64,000 nt of DNA from Helicobacter ibis (GTDB lineage Bacteria > Campylobacterota > Campylobacteria > Campylobacterales > Helicobacteraceae). The stretch lies in the NCBI RefSeq assembly GCF_027859255.1, contig NZ_JAQHXR010000002.1, positions 124,001 to 188,000 on the forward strand, written 5' to 3'. The position numbers were made by a program, and so were the translations under genes. Below the pieces are notes generated by a model. The model was not told the DNA's origin. It ran no database searches and was given only the letters and a program-made list of their open reading frames with translations. Positions 1 to 9,905 of the stretch are shown one piece after another. Positions within the stretch are counted from its first letter, which is position 1, and the number at the start of each line of letters is the position of its first letter.

Positions 1-529
1 AATTTGCAAAAAGCTCCTTACCAACTCCACTCTCCCCAAGCAATAAAATAGAAGCATCGGTTTTAGCTGCTTTATTAACTAGTTTCAATGCTCCTTCTAA
101 TGCTGGTGAAGTAGCTATGAAGCTTTTATTTTCAGCTACTTTATTTATCTTTTGTTTTTTTATGCTTTTAGATAATACTTCTCTTTCTTTTTTGGCTCTA
201 TAAATTGCCTCTACTAGAGTTTCAATCTCAAAGGGTTTAGTTAGAAAATCCTTAACTCCAAGCCTAATTGAATCTATTGCTTTATTTAGAGTTGCATTTC
301 CAGTGATGATTAATGCTTCATACTTTCCATTTAGCTCACGCAAAAACTCAATCCCGTCCATTTGAGGCATATTAATATCAGTTATTATCAAGTCTATAGA
401 ATCATCAAGTTTCTTTAGAGCATCTTTAGCACTCTTAAAGCTAACTACTTCAAACTCATCATATTCGCCAAGTGCAATTTCCAATGATTTTCTCATATTA
501 ATATCATCTTCGACAATGGCTAATTTCAT
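1..529 (-). CDS. flgR: sigma-54-dependent response regulator FlgR, 3' part cut off by window edge
   Basis: N-terminal 176 residues of an NtrC-type response regulator. The receiver domain begins MKLAIVEDDIN. It has the acidic pair at 8-9, the phospho-acceptor Asp51 (IITDINMPQMDG) and the conserved KPF lysine near residue 98. The AAA+ sigma-54 interaction domain begins just before the window edge and shows the Walker A-like GESGVGKE. Start ATG at 529 follows an AAGGAG Shine-Dalgarno. In Helicobacter and Campylobacter the regulator in this context is FlgR. It is phosphorylated by FlgS and activates RpoN-dependent middle flagellar genes (hook and basal-body parts). The order flgR - small secreted protein - gyrA matches H. 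pylori. The receiver is seen directly; the FlgR identity rests on synteny. Confidence 0.9.
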   Translation of the reverse strand, partial: MKLAIVEDDINMRKSLEIALGEYDEFEVVSFKSAKDALKKLDDSIDLIITDINMPQMDGIEFLRELNGKYEALIITGNATLNKAIDSIRLGVKDFLTKPFEIETLVEAIYRAKKEREVLSKSIKKQKINKVAENKSFIATSPALEGALKLVNKAAKTDASILLLGESGVGKELFAN

Positions 530-540
530 AGATTCTCCTT

Positions 541-945
541 TTACTTGATTTTTTTATTAAGCAAATATATTTTTGATAACTCCACATCATATTCAATATA
601 TATTCTAGTGGCCGGAATACTAAGAATCGTTATTGATTGATTTTGTAAATTTACAACCTTGCTTTCATCTTCTAGCTTAACCCCCCATGAAAACAAGCAC
701 TCCAAAATCTTATCTTTATACTTCTCTATAAACTCCACCTCGCTTTTTGCTTCATGTATTACATCACAATACCTTCCTTTATAATGTTTAGTAAGTTTTG
801 AGCTAACCATAGAAGGTGATACATAATACTTCTCACCTAACACTATGCCATCTTTAGTAGATAGCCTATAAGAAAAAACATACTCACGAGCAAATAAACA
901 CTCTGTAAACAACAAAAGGCTAATCATTATCCGTAAATAGCCCAT
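541..945 (-). CDS. small secreted protein of unknown function between flgR and gyrA
   Basis: I do not recognise a functional family. The protein (about 134 residues from the ATG at 945) has a short hydrophobic N-terminus ending near LLFTECLFA and is probably exported to the periplasm. The rest is a mixed charged and hydrophobic soluble domain with no catalytic motif I can name. The open frame extends to an ATG at 969. The ATG at 945 has GGAGG close upstream and the ATG at 927 would still leave a signal peptide; I favour 945, but the start is uncertain. The 5' end overlaps the gyrA 3' end. Position between flgR and gyrA matches a hypothetical gene in H. pylori (HP0702, as I recall), so it is conserved and probably real. 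Confidence 0.7.
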   Translation of the reverse strand: MGYLRIMISLLLFTECLFAREYVFSYRLSTKDGIVLGEKYYVSPSMVSSKLTKHYKGRYCDVIHEAKSEVEFIEKYKDKILECLFSWGVKLEDESKVVNLQNQSITILSIPATRIYIEYDVELSKIYLLNKKIK

Positions 946-3406
946 TATCCTCCACTTCTTCATCTTCATCTATCTTTTCTTCTTTAGGACATCTAGCGAT
1001 GGATACCACCTTTTCTTCATCTACATTCACGATGATTACACCACTTGTAGCACGACCTGCCTTTCTTATAGAGTGCATATCTACTCTTATCATCTTTCCA
1101 CTTGAAGTTAGCACCATTAAATCCATATTTTCATCTACATTTACCACTCCAACTAACTTTCCAGTCTTTGGCGTTAGCTTCATAGCTATCACACCCTTAC
1201 CACCGCGTTTTGTGATTCTATATTCATTTGCTTCTGTTCTCTTACCAATTCCTTTTTCGCTTACGCTTAAGATTTCTTCATTCTCATTAGAAATCACGGT
1301 TGCCCCAATTACAAAGTCTTTAGGCATTTTAAACTTTATAGCTGTTACTCCTCTTGCAACACGCCCTATTTCTCTAGCGTCACTTACTTCAAATCTTACA
1401 CACATTCCCTCATAAGTAACTACCAAAATTTCTTTTATACTAGGGGTTACTATTTTTGCAGTTACTAGCTCATCATCTTCATCCAAATTAATAGCCTTCA
1501 CCCCAACACTTCTAATATTTTTAAACTCACTTAAATTTGTTCTCTTAATAATTCCATTACGCGTAAAGAATGCAAGAGATTTATCTTCATTAAAATCTTT
1601 TGTTGTAATGGTTGCCATAATCTTTTCATCTGGTGCTAAATTAATTAAATTTACCACCGCTTTGCCTATTGCTGTCCTACTTGCCTCTGGGATTCTATAT
1701 ACTTTTAACCAATAGAGTTGCCCTTTATTTGTAACAAACATGATTGTATCGTGCGTATCTGCGACAAAGAAAGATTCAATAAAATCATCATCATGTGTAT
1801 TTGCAGAAATCTTACCCTTGCCACCGCGATTTTGCTTTTCATAAGTTCTAACTGGCACTCTTTTTACATAACCTCTATGGCTCATAGTTACCACTACCGG
1901 CTCATTTGGAATTAGATCTTCTATGTCTATGCTTTCATAGTCTTCTTCTATTGCAGTTAGCCTATGTGTTGCAAACTTATCTTTTACTTCTAAAAGCTCT
2001 GTTTTAATAATCTCATTAAGTTTAGATTCACTCTTTAAAATAGAGCTTAAATACTCAATTTCTTTTAGCAATTCTTGGTATTCATTTTCAATTTTATCTC
2101 TCTCTAAACCTGTCAATCTTTGCAGTCTCATATCTAAGATTGCTTGTGCTTGAATCTCACTTAAGCTAAACTTCTCTACCAAGCTACTTTTTGCTACTTT
2201 AGGATCGCTACTATTTCGGATTAGAGACACAATTTCATCTATATTTTCTAATGCTACCCTAAGTCCTTCTAAAATATGTGCTCTAGCTTTAGCCTTTTCC
2301 AAATCAAATATTGTTCTTCTAATAACAACGCTCTTCCTGTGAGACAAGAATAAATGCAACAATTCCAATAAGGTGAATATCTTTGGCTCTTTATTATATA
2401 TTGCAAGAAGTATGATACCAAAGGTACTTTCCATTGGTGTAGATTTAAAGAGATGATTTAGCACAATCTCACTCATAGCCTCTCTTTTTAACTCTATTAC
2501 AACCCTTATTCCATCTCTATCTGATTCATCTCTAACTTCAGAGATTCCTTCAATCACCTTATCTCTTGCAAGTTCAGCTATCTGCTCTACAAGCCTTGCT
2601 TTATTTACTTGATATGGAATCTCATCAATTACAATAATATCTCTTGTTTTTGTTTTTTCTATATGGGTTTTAGCTCTTATTTTAATTCGTCCTCTACCAC
2701 TTTCATAGGCCTCTCTTATACCGCTCTTTCCATATATGATTCCGCCTGTTGGAAAATCTGGTCCTTGTATAAATTGCATCATATCATCTAAAGTAGCATT
2801 AGGATTATCAACTAGATGTATCAAGGCTTCTATTATCTCATCTGTTCTATGAGGTGGGATATTTGTAGCCATACCAACTGCAATACCATTCGAACCATTT
2901 ATTAGCAAGTTTGGAAGGCGACTAGGTAAGATATCTGGCTCTTTTAGCGTATCATCATAGTTTGGTAGAAAATCAACAGTATCTTTATCAATATCCCTTA
3001 AGACTTCTTCTGCAGCTTGTGTCATTCTAGCTTCTGTATAACGCATAGCTGCCGCACTATCACCATCTATACTACCAAAGTTACCCTGTCCATCGACAAG
3101 CTCCAACCTCATAGAGAAATCTTGTGCCATTCTAACTAATGCATCATAAACAGCAGTATCACCATGTGGATGATACTTACCTATTACATCACCTACGATT
3201 CTTGCAGACTTCTTATACCCTGCCTTTGAAGTAACCCCAAGCTCATACATAGCATAGATAATTCTCCTATGCACCGGCTTAAGACCATCTCTAGCATCTG
3301 GCAATGCACGCCCAACAATAACGCTCATAGAATAATCTAAGTAGCTTTCTTTAATTGAATCTTCTATATTTACATTTTGTATATCTTGGTTTAATAAATC
3401 GCTCAT
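920..3406 (-). CDS. gyrA: DNA gyrase subunit A
   Basis: 828 residues, full length. With GyrB it introduces negative supercoils. The breakage-reunion domain is intact: the winged-helix region [20 protein letters not shown] is at about 77-96 and the catalytic tyrosine is Tyr123 in [11 protein letters not shown]. The C-terminal beta-pinwheel carries a GyrA box (QNRGGKGK). In the quinolone-resistance region the key positions are Thr84 and Asp88, equivalent to E. coli Ser83/Asp87 and C. jejuni Thr86/Asp90. They have the residues normally found in susceptible Campylobacter and enterohepatic Helicobacter. The ATG at 3406 has GAGGT 9 bases upstream. The acidic C-terminal tail is typical. Confidence 0.98.
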   Translation of the reverse strand: MSDLLNQDIQNVNIEDSIKESYLDYSMSVIVGRALPDARDGLKPVHRRIIYAMYELGVTSKAGYKKSARIVGDVIGKYHPHGDTAVYDALVRMAQDFSMRLELVDGQGNFGSIDGDSAAAMRYTEARMTQAAEEVLRDIDKDTVDFLPNYDDTLKEPDILPSRLPNLLINGSNGIAVGMATNIPPHRTDEIIEALIHLVDNPNATLDDMMQFIQGPDFPTGGIIYGKSGIREAYESGRGRIKIRAKTHIEKTKTRDIIVIDEIPYQVNKARLVEQIAELARDKVIEGISEVRDESDRDGIRVVIELKREAMSEIVLNHLFKSTPMESTFGIILLAIYNKEPKIFTLLELLHLFLSHRKSVVIRRTIFDLEKAKARAHILEGLRVALENIDEIVSLIRNSSDPKVAKSSLVEKFSLSEIQAQAILDMRLQRLTGLERDKIENEYQELLKEIEYLSSILKSESKLNEIIKTELLEVKDKFATHRLTAIEEDYESIDIEDLIPNEPVVVTMSHRGYVKRVPVRTYEKQNRGGKGKISANTHDDDFIESFFVADTHDTIMFVTNKGQLYWLKVYRIPEASRTAIGKAVVNLINLAPDEKIMATITTKDFNEDKSLAFFTRNGIIKRTNLSEFKNIRSVGVKAINLDEDDELVTAKIVTPSIKEILVVTYEGMCVRFEVSDAREIGRVARGVTAIKFKMPKDFVIGATVISNENEEILSVSEKGIGKRTEANEYRITKRGGKGVIAMKLTPKTGKLVGVVNVDENMDLMVLTSSGKMIRVDMHSIRKAGRATSGVIIVNVDEEKVVSIARCPKEEKIDEDEEVEDNGLFTDND

Positions 3407-3453
3407 TTAACGATACCTCTTGCTTATTTCATGTGGTATATTCTAGCTTGATT

Positions 3454-4149
3454 TTACTTAATGTTTCTACTACAAAACTCTAAAACGCTTCTATAATCTT
3501 TAAAAACACTAGTTTTATTTGAAACCTCACATATAAATCCCAAAATCTCTCCATGTTTCAGTATATTGTTTTTGTGTTTTTTAGATACAATTCCCAAAAA
3601 TTCATCTTCAACAAATAATGGCATTCCTAAAATATCACTTGCGTCTAACTTTATATAATCATCAAACCACATCCTCTCTCTCCCAAACTCAAGCCAGTCT
3701 TGTTCTAAAAAATATGAAATCTCAATCCTGCTATTAACTGGTAAATTAAATGGCTCAACTAGCAGTTTAAATGTCCTGTTTTTAAAATGTAACGACCTAG
3801 CATTTGGTTCTGGCATGATATTGCAATATATGTCTGTAAATTTAGTCGGCTTTAATATAGCAATATCCAAACCATCATCTAATGCAATAATATCAGCATG
3901 ACTAAGGCATGAGATTGGTTCATCAAATGATTCAGAATGATAGAGCAATATATCATTTGCCCTACTCTTGCTATACACAACTGATGCACTAGTTAATACC
4001 AATCCATCTTCAAAAACTATTCCATAGCCTTTAGTAAAATTAGAATCTTCAAATGTTGTTTGAATCTTTAAGCCATCTTTTAACCACAAAGGATATGAGG
4101 CAAATGCACAATCAAACAAAAAAAACAAAAAAAATAGAATCCTACTCAT
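3454..4149 (-). CDS. exported trypsin-like (HtrA-fold) protein lacking the catalytic triad
   Basis: 231 residues with a signal peptide (MSRILFFLFFLFDCAFA). The spacing of motifs follows the S1C/HtrA chymotrypsin fold. GYGIVFEDGLVLTSASVV (41-58) sits where HtrA has its first barrel strand and catalytic histidine. DDGLDIAILKP (91-101) holds the usual Asp (Asp95). LDASDILGMPLF (168-179) sits where GNSGGPL carries the nucleophile. The histidine is Ser56 and the nucleophile position is Leu174, so only Asp remains. It should be proteolytically dead and may act as a binding or scaffold protein. There is no PDZ domain. The signal-peptide coding region holds two A8 runs (plus-strand sense), a possible slippage site. 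Fold assignment is by eye and is an inference. Confidence 0.6.
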   Translation of the reverse strand: MSRILFFLFFLFDCAFASYPLWLKDGLKIQTTFEDSNFTKGYGIVFEDGLVLTSASVVYSKSRANDILLYHSESFDEPISCLSHADIIALDDGLDIAILKPTKFTDIYCNIMPEPNARSLHFKNRTFKLLVEPFNLPVNSRIEISYFLEQDWLEFGRERMWFDDYIKLDASDILGMPLFVEDEFLGIVSKKHKNNILKHGEILGFICEVSNKTSVFKDYRSVLEFCSRNIK

Positions 4150-4237
4150 AAAATAATCCCAAAAATACGCACTTCAAGTAATAATTAATACTTAAAATAC
4201 TACAATAAAAAATATAACAAAAAAATAAGGAGCTTAC

Positions 4238-4738
4238 ATGGAATTAAAAGAATTTAATACATCAAAAGAAGAATTAGAAAAATTAAAATATGCAATTATT
4301 AGCACAGAAAATGGTGATATGATATTTGAACTTTTAACACAAGAAGCACCAAATACAATTGCAAATTTTGCTTCACTCGCAAATAGCGGATTTTATAACA
4401 ACTTAAACTTTCATAGAGTAATTAAAGGATTCGTAGCACAAGGAGGTTGTCCAAATGGAGATGGCAGAGGTGGTCCTGGATATAGAATAAAATGCGAATG
4501 TCAAAATAATACAAGCAAACATCTAGCAGGAACTCTATCTATGGCACACGCTGGAAAAGACACTGGAGGCAGTCAATTTTTTATATGCTTCGCACCACAG
4601 CCACATTTAGATGGTATGCACACTATTTTTGGACAAATAAAAGATAAAGAAAGTCTGCAAGTGCTATCTAAAATCAAGCAAAATGACAAAATAATCAAAA
4701 TAAAAATTGTAGAAACAATAGAAGGCAAAGATTCTTAA
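4238..4738 (+). CDS. ppiA: cyclophilin-type peptidyl-prolyl cis-trans isomerase
   Basis: 166 residues, a single cyclophilin domain that catalyses proline isomerisation during protein folding. Family motifs are present: [20 protein letters not shown] with the catalytic arginine, [20 protein letters not shown] and [12 protein letters not shown]. There is no signal peptide, so this is the cytoplasmic form. The ATG at 4238 follows AAGGAG. It is divergent from the protease-like gene, with an 88-base shared control region, and convergent with the cytochrome c peroxidase gene across a perfect hairpin. Epsilonproteobacterial genomes usually carry one such short cyclophilin. Confidence 0.95.
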   Translation: MELKEFNTSKEELEKLKYAIISTENGDMIFELLTQEAPNTIANFASLANSGFYNNLNFHRVIKGFVAQGGCPNGDGRGGPGYRIKCECQNNTSKHLAGTLSMAHAGKDTGGSQFFICFAPQPHLDGMHTIFGQIKDKESLQVLSKIKQNDKIIKIKIVETIEGKDS

Positions 4739-4786
4739 GATTTTAAATTTAAGACAACGATAATTTAATCAAAAACAAAACATAGC

Positions 4787-4815
4787 ATTAAATACCACAT
4801 AATGTGGTATTTAAT
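4787..4815. terminator. bidirectional hairpin terminator between ppiA and ccp
   Basis: Perfect inverted repeat, arms 4787-4800 and 4802-4815 around one central base, core ATACCACAT/ATGTGGTAT. It lies between the convergent cyclophilin and peroxidase genes and touches the peroxidase stop codon. AT-rich flanks serve as weak U-tracts in both directions. Confidence 0.7.
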
Positions 4816-5837
4816 TAAAGCTCAGGCTTTGGAGTTTTTTCTGTTGAAACTGGCAATTGTGGATATGTAATTTCAGGTTTCTTTCCGGTTAAAGATTTTA
4901 AGAATTCTTCAATTGTTGCTGCCTCTTTTTTGGAAATATTAATACCAAGCTGAACACTTCCCATTTCTCTAATAGCTTCGTTTAAAGACCAAATCGCACC
5001 ATTGTGGAAATAAGGAGCAGTCTCTGTAATATTTCTTAAAGTAGGAGTTTTTACCATTCCATTTTCATCTCCCTTAAAATCTCCTAGATGAGCAAATTTA
5101 TATTTATTTGCAATTTGGAATGCCTGCATACTACCACCTAGATTTACGCCATTATGACACGCAATACAACCTTTATCTATAAACAGCCTCAAACCTTCTT
5201 GCTCTTTCTTAGTTAATGCTTTTTCATTTCCCTCTAAAAACTCATCAAATCTTGAAGGAGTTATAAGAGTTCTTTCAAAAGTAGCAATAGCATCAGCTAT
5301 ATTGTCAAATGTAACACCACTTTTGCCATATATCTTTTTAAACTCGCTTACATACTCTGGTAATGACGATATCTTCTCAACAGCTAATTTTGCAGGTGTA
5401 GCCATTTCTGGTTCTGCTTCAATTGGACCCTTCGCTTGATCTGCTAATGTCCCTGCTCTGCCATCCCAAAATTGAGATGAATTTAATACAGAGTTATAAA
5501 CCGTTGGAGAATTTAGATGATGTGGATTTGCCACCCATTTATGACCAACCGCAGCAGAAATTCCATCTGTGCCACCAAGCCCTAAATTATGGCATGTATT
5601 ACAGGATATAATACCACTTTTCGAAAGTCTAGGTTCAAAATATAGCTTTTTGCCTAACTCTGCCTTTTCTTCTGTAAATTTACTAAATTCAACACCAAGA
5701 TCAGTCAAGATTTTCTCAACACCTTTTTGATCCTTTGGTAGTGGAACAAGACCAGCATTCTTAGCCTCATCAATTAATGGATTAGCACTTAAAGAGCCAA
5801 CCAAACACATACTTAACACTGCATGTATAAAACGCAT
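4815..5837 (-). CDS. ccp: di-haem cytochrome c peroxidase
   Basis: 340 residues from the ATG at 5837. Periplasmic enzyme that reduces hydrogen peroxide to water using electrons from cytochrome c. An N-terminal signal (MRFIHAVLSMCLVGSLSA) precedes two haem-binding motifs, CNTCH (79-83) and CIACH (224-228), in the order and spacing of the CcpA/MauG family. FWDGRAGTL and PSRFDEFL are also typical. Open frame extends upstream to 5891. AGGAGG directly abuts an ATG at 5843 but sits 6 bases before the ATG at 5837, so 5837 is the better start. A long palindrome separates it from acnB, so it probably has its own promoter. Confidence 0.93.
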   Translation of the reverse strand: MRFIHAVLSMCLVGSLSANPLIDEAKNAGLVPLPKDQKGVEKILTDLGVEFSKFTEEKAELGKKLYFEPRLSKSGIISCNTCHNLGLGGTDGISAAVGHKWVANPHHLNSPTVYNSVLNSSQFWDGRAGTLADQAKGPIEAEPEMATPAKLAVEKISSLPEYVSEFKKIYGKSGVTFDNIADAIATFERTLITPSRFDEFLEGNEKALTKKEQEGLRLFIDKGCIACHNGVNLGGSMQAFQIANKYKFAHLGDFKGDENGMVKTPTLRNITETAPYFHNGAIWSLNEAIREMGSVQLGINISKKEAATIEEFLKSLTGKKPEITYPQLPVSTEKTPKPEL

Positions 5838-5862
5838 GTTCATCCTCCTAAACATTAAGTAA

Positions 5863-5901
5863 TATTTTTTATTTGTTAATATAATTAACAAATAAAAAAT
5901 A
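5863..5901. terminator. 18-bp perfect palindrome: acnB terminator and/or ccp control element
   Basis: Arms 5863-5880 and 5884-5901 are perfect complements around a 3-base loop, entirely A/T apart from one G-C pair. It follows the acnB stop and can end that transcript. A TATAAT on the minus strand (5902-5907) abuts it, so it would also lie at the start of a ccp transcript or act as an operator there. The two roles cannot be separated from sequence. Confidence 0.55.
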
Positions 5902-5909
5902 ATTATACA

Positions 5910-8456
5910 CTATTTAAGCCTAAAATCAGATATTAAATTGAAATTCAAATACTTATAAATATCTTCACTCTTGCCTTCTATTTTCTTTGGAATTAACTCC
6001 AAATATTCATCTTTAGTTGGGATTCTACCAAGCAAGGCACATATAGCTGCAAGTTCTGCACTTCCAAGATATACTTGTGCACCTTTTCCCATTCTATTAT
6101 CAAAATTTCTAGTAGAAGTGGAAAATACCACTGCATTATCCCTAACTCTAGCCTGATTCCCCATGCATAAGCTACAACCGGGCACTTCAATTCTAGCTCC
6201 AGCTGCACCAAAGAGAGAATAATATCCTTCATCACTAAGCTGCTTAGCGTCCATTTTGGTTGGAGGTGCAACCCAAAGCGTAGTAGGAACCATACCTTCG
6301 CCTCTTAATACTTCACCTAATGCTCTATAGTGTCCTATATTTGTCATACAACTTCCGACAAATACCTCATCTATTTTTTTAGGTCTATTTGGGTTTGATA
6401 GTATCTCGCTTAATGTAGCTACATCATCTGGATCATTAGGACAAGCTAAAATAGGCTCTGTAATTTCATTTAAGTCTATTTCTATAATTGCCGCATATTC
6501 TGCATCTTTATCTGCTTTTAATAGTTGTGGATTATCTATCCATTCTTGCATTTTTTGAGCTCTTCTCTTTAGTGTCCTAGAGTCTTCATAGCCAGATTCA
6601 ATCATTGCCTCTATAAGTGTTATATTTGATTTTAGATATTCAATTATTGGTTCTTTATTTAGTGAAACTGTACATGCTGCAGCACTTCTCTCTGCACTAG
6701 CATCACTTAGCTCAAAGGCTTGTTCTACTTTTAAGTTTTCTAACCCCTCTATTTCCAATATCTTGCCACTAAATATATTTTTCTTTCCCTTCTTTTCAAC
6801 GGTTAGCAATCCTTGCTTAATGGCATAATATGGTATTGCATTTACTAGATCTCTTAGGGTTATTCCCTTTTGCATTTCTCCTTTGAATCTAACAAGTACT
6901 GATTGGGGCATATCAAGTGGCATAGAACCAGTAACAGCAGCAAATGCTACAAGCCCACTACCAGCAGGGAAGCTAATACCAATAGGGAATCTAGTATGAG
7001 AATCCCCACCAGTGCCTATAGTATCAGGCAATACCATTCTATTTAGCCAAGAGTGAATAACTCCATCTCCTGCTCTAAGTGCTACACCACCTCTACTGCT
7101 CATAAATGTAGGCAAAGTCGCTTGTAGTTCTACATCTGCAGGTTTTGGATAAGCTGCAGTATGACAAAAACTTTGCAAAACAAAATCCGCACTAAATCCT
7201 AAAGAGGCTAATTCCTTTACTTCATCTCTTGTCATAGCACCTGTTGTATCTTGGCTTCCAACAGTTGTTACTAGAGGCTCACAATAAGTTCCGGGCAACA
7301 CTCCAGCCACACCACAAGCTCTACCTACCATCTTTTGTGCTAGTGTATATCCTTTCGCCTCTTGTAAGCTACTTGTAGGCTTAGCAAAAATATTCTCTCT
7401 ATCCATTCCCAATACTTCTCTAGCCCTAGCAGTCAATCCCCTGCCTATAATTAGATTTATTCTGCCACCAGCACGAATCTCATCAGCAAGAGTATTTGGC
7501 TTTAAATCAAACTTTGATACAACACTACCATTTTTAACAATCTCGCCTTTAAATGGATATATCTCAATTACATCTCCTTCATTTAACTCATCTACAGGAG
7601 CTATGATTGGCAGACAACCACTATCTTCACATGTATTAAAGAAAATAGGTGCTATAACACTGCCTATAACCAAACCACCAGATTTTTTATTTGGTATATA
7701 TGGTATATCTCTACCCATGTGCCACACTAGAGAATTACATGCTGATTTCCTTGAGCTACCAGTTCCAACAACATCACCAACATAAACTAATGGGTAACCT
7801 TTTTCTTTTAGCTCCTCAATCCTAGAAAATGCATTTTCAGTTCTATTCTTTAGCATCGCTTGAGCGTGAAGCGGTATATCACTTCTTGTAAATGCATCAC
7901 TTGCTGGGCTCAGATCATCTGTGTTTGTCTCTCCATCGATTTTAAATACAACAGCAGTAATTTTTTCATCTAGTGCTTTTTTATTTAAAAACCACTCTGC
8001 ATTCGCCCAAGATTCTAGCACTTCTTTTGCATATTTATTACTTTTACTAAGCTCTACAATATCATTAAAAGATTCATAAACTAATATAATGTTTTTTAAA
8101 GCACTTGCAGCACATTTGGCTATATCATCATTGACTTTTAAAGCTTCTATTAATGGTGCAATATTATATCCACCAAGCATACTTCCTAGAAGCTCTATTG
8201 CATATTCTTTTGAAATTCCTTTAACTTCTATCTTATTTTTTACTATATCGTCTAAAAATTGTGCTTTAACCTGTGCTGCCTCATCAACGCCTGGAGATAC
8301 TCTATTTGCAAGTAAATCAACCAAAAATTCTGTATTACTCCCGCTCTTTAATAGTTCTACTACTTCTAATACTTGTTTTTTATTAAGTGGCAAAGGCGGT
8401 ATATTTTGATTCTTTCTTTCATTTACATGATTATTATACTCTTCAATAAAACCCAC
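5910..8456 (-). CDS. acnB: bifunctional aconitate hydratase 2 / 2-methylisocitrate dehydratase
   Basis: 848 residues, full-length AcnB. It interconverts citrate and isocitrate in the TCA cycle through a 4Fe-4S cluster. Domain order is the B-type one: N-terminal HEAT-like domain, swivel domain ([28 protein letters not shown]), then catalytic domains with [19 protein letters not shown], the cluster cysteine in [13 protein letters not shown], and [13 protein letters not shown]. The start is GTG at 8456, with AAGGAG 6 bases upstream; no ATG is better placed. Upstream of it is an AT-rich 257-base gap with a possible -10 element (TATAAAAT in the minus sense). Confidence 0.97.
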   Translation of the reverse strand: MGFIEEYNNHVNERKNQNIPPLPLNKKQVLEVVELLKSGSNTEFLVDLLANRVSPGVDEAAQVKAQFLDDIVKNKIEVKGISKEYAIELLGSMLGGYNIAPLIEALKVNDDIAKCAASALKNIILVYESFNDIVELSKSNKYAKEVLESWANAEWFLNKKALDEKITAVVFKIDGETNTDDLSPASDAFTRSDIPLHAQAMLKNRTENAFSRIEELKEKGYPLVYVGDVVGTGSSRKSACNSLVWHMGRDIPYIPNKKSGGLVIGSVIAPIFFNTCEDSGCLPIIAPVDELNEGDVIEIYPFKGEIVKNGSVVSKFDLKPNTLADEIRAGGRINLIIGRGLTARAREVLGMDRENIFAKPTSSLQEAKGYTLAQKMVGRACGVAGVLPGTYCEPLVTTVGSQDTTGAMTRDEVKELASLGFSADFVLQSFCHTAAYPKPADVELQATLPTFMSSRGGVALRAGDGVIHSWLNRMVLPDTIGTGGDSHTRFPIGISFPAGSGLVAFAAVTGSMPLDMPQSVLVRFKGEMQKGITLRDLVNAIPYYAIKQGLLTVEKKGKKNIFSGKILEIEGLENLKVEQAFELSDASAERSAAACTVSLNKEPIIEYLKSNITLIEAMIESGYEDSRTLKRRAQKMQEWIDNPQLLKADKDAEYAAIIEIDLNEITEPILACPNDPDDVATLSEILSNPNRPKKIDEVFVGSCMTNIGHYRALGEVLRGEGMVPTTLWVAPPTKMDAKQLSDEGYYSLFGAAGARIEVPGCSLCMGNQARVRDNAVVFSTSTRNFDNRMGKGAQVYLGSAELAAICALLGRIPTKDEYLELIPKKIEGKSEDIYKYLNFNLISDFRLK

Positions 8457-8678
8457 TTGAAACTCCTTTTATTGCGTAATTTTATATAGTTTAAATCAAT
8501 GTTGTTTAAAAAATACTTTTTTTATTTTTGAAACCTATTATAAAAAGTTATAAATATTTTACAAAAAAAATTAAACATAAGTTACATATCAAATAATAAG
8601 GGATTGTAGTGTTACATGAATTTTATTGGATATTTCAAAACTAAACAAAAAGTAAAATAAAAATTAATTTTTAAGAAG

Positions 8679-8705
8679 AAATAGCTAGCTTAATGCTAAC
8701 TATTT
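8679..8705 (-). terminator. probable terminator of the ATP-grasp gene
   Basis: Hairpin with arms 8679-8689 and 8695-8705 (one mismatch) and a 5-base loop, containing TAGC/GCTA pairs. In the minus sense it starts 9 bases after the stop of the 8714-9823 gene and is followed by TTTCTTCTT. The rest of the 8457-8713 gap is A/T-rich with no open frame I would call. Confidence 0.55.
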
Positions 8706-8713
8706 TTATAGGT

Positions 8714-9823
8714 TTATGCTTTTTTCTCGCTAACAATATCAACGATATTATCACCAACCATAACAGCTATTTTTGCCATAAATTCTTCAGGGCTTGTAAA
8801 GCCAACACAAGAGCAGTTAATCTCACCAAGAACATATTTATCCTTACCATTACTATCTGTATCTAGGATAAAATCTGCAGTCCAAATAAGTGGTAAATCA
8901 TAATTTCCAAGCTTACTTCTAATATCAGGTAATTGTACTAAGAACCAATCAATAAGACTTTGCCAATCTTTTGGCTCATCATATCTATACTTCGCACCAC
9001 TAAAGAGTGTAGCAGAGAATGCATCGCCACCTTCAGCTGGTTTTTTATGCACAACATATACAGGAGTTTTATAAAGCATTAAGATTCTAATTTCTCCCTC
9101 TTTAATTCTTGGTAAGAATGTCATATCAACAAGCATACCATTATCACCTACTAAATAATGCTCACAAAAATCCATAAACTCACCAAGTTGTCTTTCTTCT
9201 GTGTGGTTATCTTTTGCTTCTGTGCATATTATTTTTGTATCAAGCGGTAGAGATTCACACTTATTATACATATCAGCAGATTCTAGTCTAACTCTCCAAA
9301 TACCTTCACCAGTTGAACCTCTATTTTGCTTTAGCACTCTCTCGCCTTTAGCTAGAGTTTTTGGAAAAGTCTTTTTAAAATCATGCTTATCACTCATTAC
9401 TACACCGATTCTTTGTGCTTCTTTTGGATCGTAATACGCATAAGTATCACTTGGCACAAGGTCAGTATCTGCTAGTTTTGTTAGTGCATCTTTAGCACCA
9501 TAGCCTATCATTGCATCAGGATGTGGCATACCAACTAGCCCATCAGCACATAGTTTTCTTAACACATCAAAATAAAGTTTCTCTTCTCTAAGATTCCCCG
9601 GATTTACACGAGATACATATCCATCTGCATTATCTCTTACGTATTCATAGATTTTATTTCTTTCAGATTCATTTCTTAAAATATCATCATCAAAAAATAC
9701 AACCTCAGCATTCCAACCCTTTGCCTGTAAAGCATTTACCATAGGCATCGTATCTTTTCTGTGTCCATCAGCACCCTTATCGCTTCCACCTTTTGCTTCA
9801 AAAAAAACAATGTTTTTCTTCAT
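8714..9823 (-). CDS. orphan ATP-grasp ligase-like protein, substrate unknown
   Basis: 369 residues, cytoplasmic, ATG at 9823 with a GGAGAGG Shine-Dalgarno. It looks like a carboxylate-amine/thiol ligase of the ATP-grasp superfamily. The N-terminal part resembles a pre-ATP-grasp Rossmann-like domain. VLKQNRGSTGEGIW (163-176) is the Lys plus glycine-rich ATP loop. EGEIRILML (242-250) supplies a conserved arginine, and Asp317 plus GEINCSC (333-339) supply the acidic and Asn metal ligands, like EIN in glutathione synthetase. A Cys pair (337 and 339) directly after the metal motif is unusual. It stands alone with its own terminator, so context gives no substrate. Relatives occur in Helicobacter and Campylobacter, from memory, as hypothetical or glutathione synthase-like proteins. 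Confidence 0.75.
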   Translation of the reverse strand: MKKNIVFFEAKGGSDKGADGHRKDTMPMVNALQAKGWNAEVVFFDDDILRNESERNKIYEYVRDNADGYVSRVNPGNLREEKLYFDVLRKLCADGLVGMPHPDAMIGYGAKDALTKLADTDLVPSDTYAYYDPKEAQRIGVVMSDKHDFKKTFPKTLAKGERVLKQNRGSTGEGIWRVRLESADMYNKCESLPLDTKIICTEAKDNHTEERQLGEFMDFCEHYLVGDNGMLVDMTFLPRIKEGEIRILMLYKTPVYVVHKKPAEGGDAFSATLFSGAKYRYDEPKDWQSLIDWFLVQLPDIRSKLGNYDLPLIWTADFILDTDSNGKDKYVLGEINCSCVGFTSPEEFMAKIAVMVGDNIVDIVSEKKA

Positions 9824-9879
9824 TAACCTCTCCTAAAATTTGAAATACAACAAAAGGCTATCAAAACTTATATAATTTA

Positions 9880-9905
9880 TAAATAAAATAGAAAGATTTT
9901 ATTTA
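9880..9905 (-). terminator. AT-only hairpin after the CvfB-like gene
   Basis: Arms 9880-9889 and 9896-9905 pair perfectly around the loop AGAAAG and overlap the stop of the 9903-10730 gene. The stem is all A/T, so it is a weak terminator candidate. Confidence 0.4.

Noticed and set aside
5838-5891. Longer start for the cytochrome c peroxidase at 5891 or 5843
   Set aside because: It would put extra polar residues before the signal peptide; AGGAGG is correctly spaced only for the ATG at 5837.
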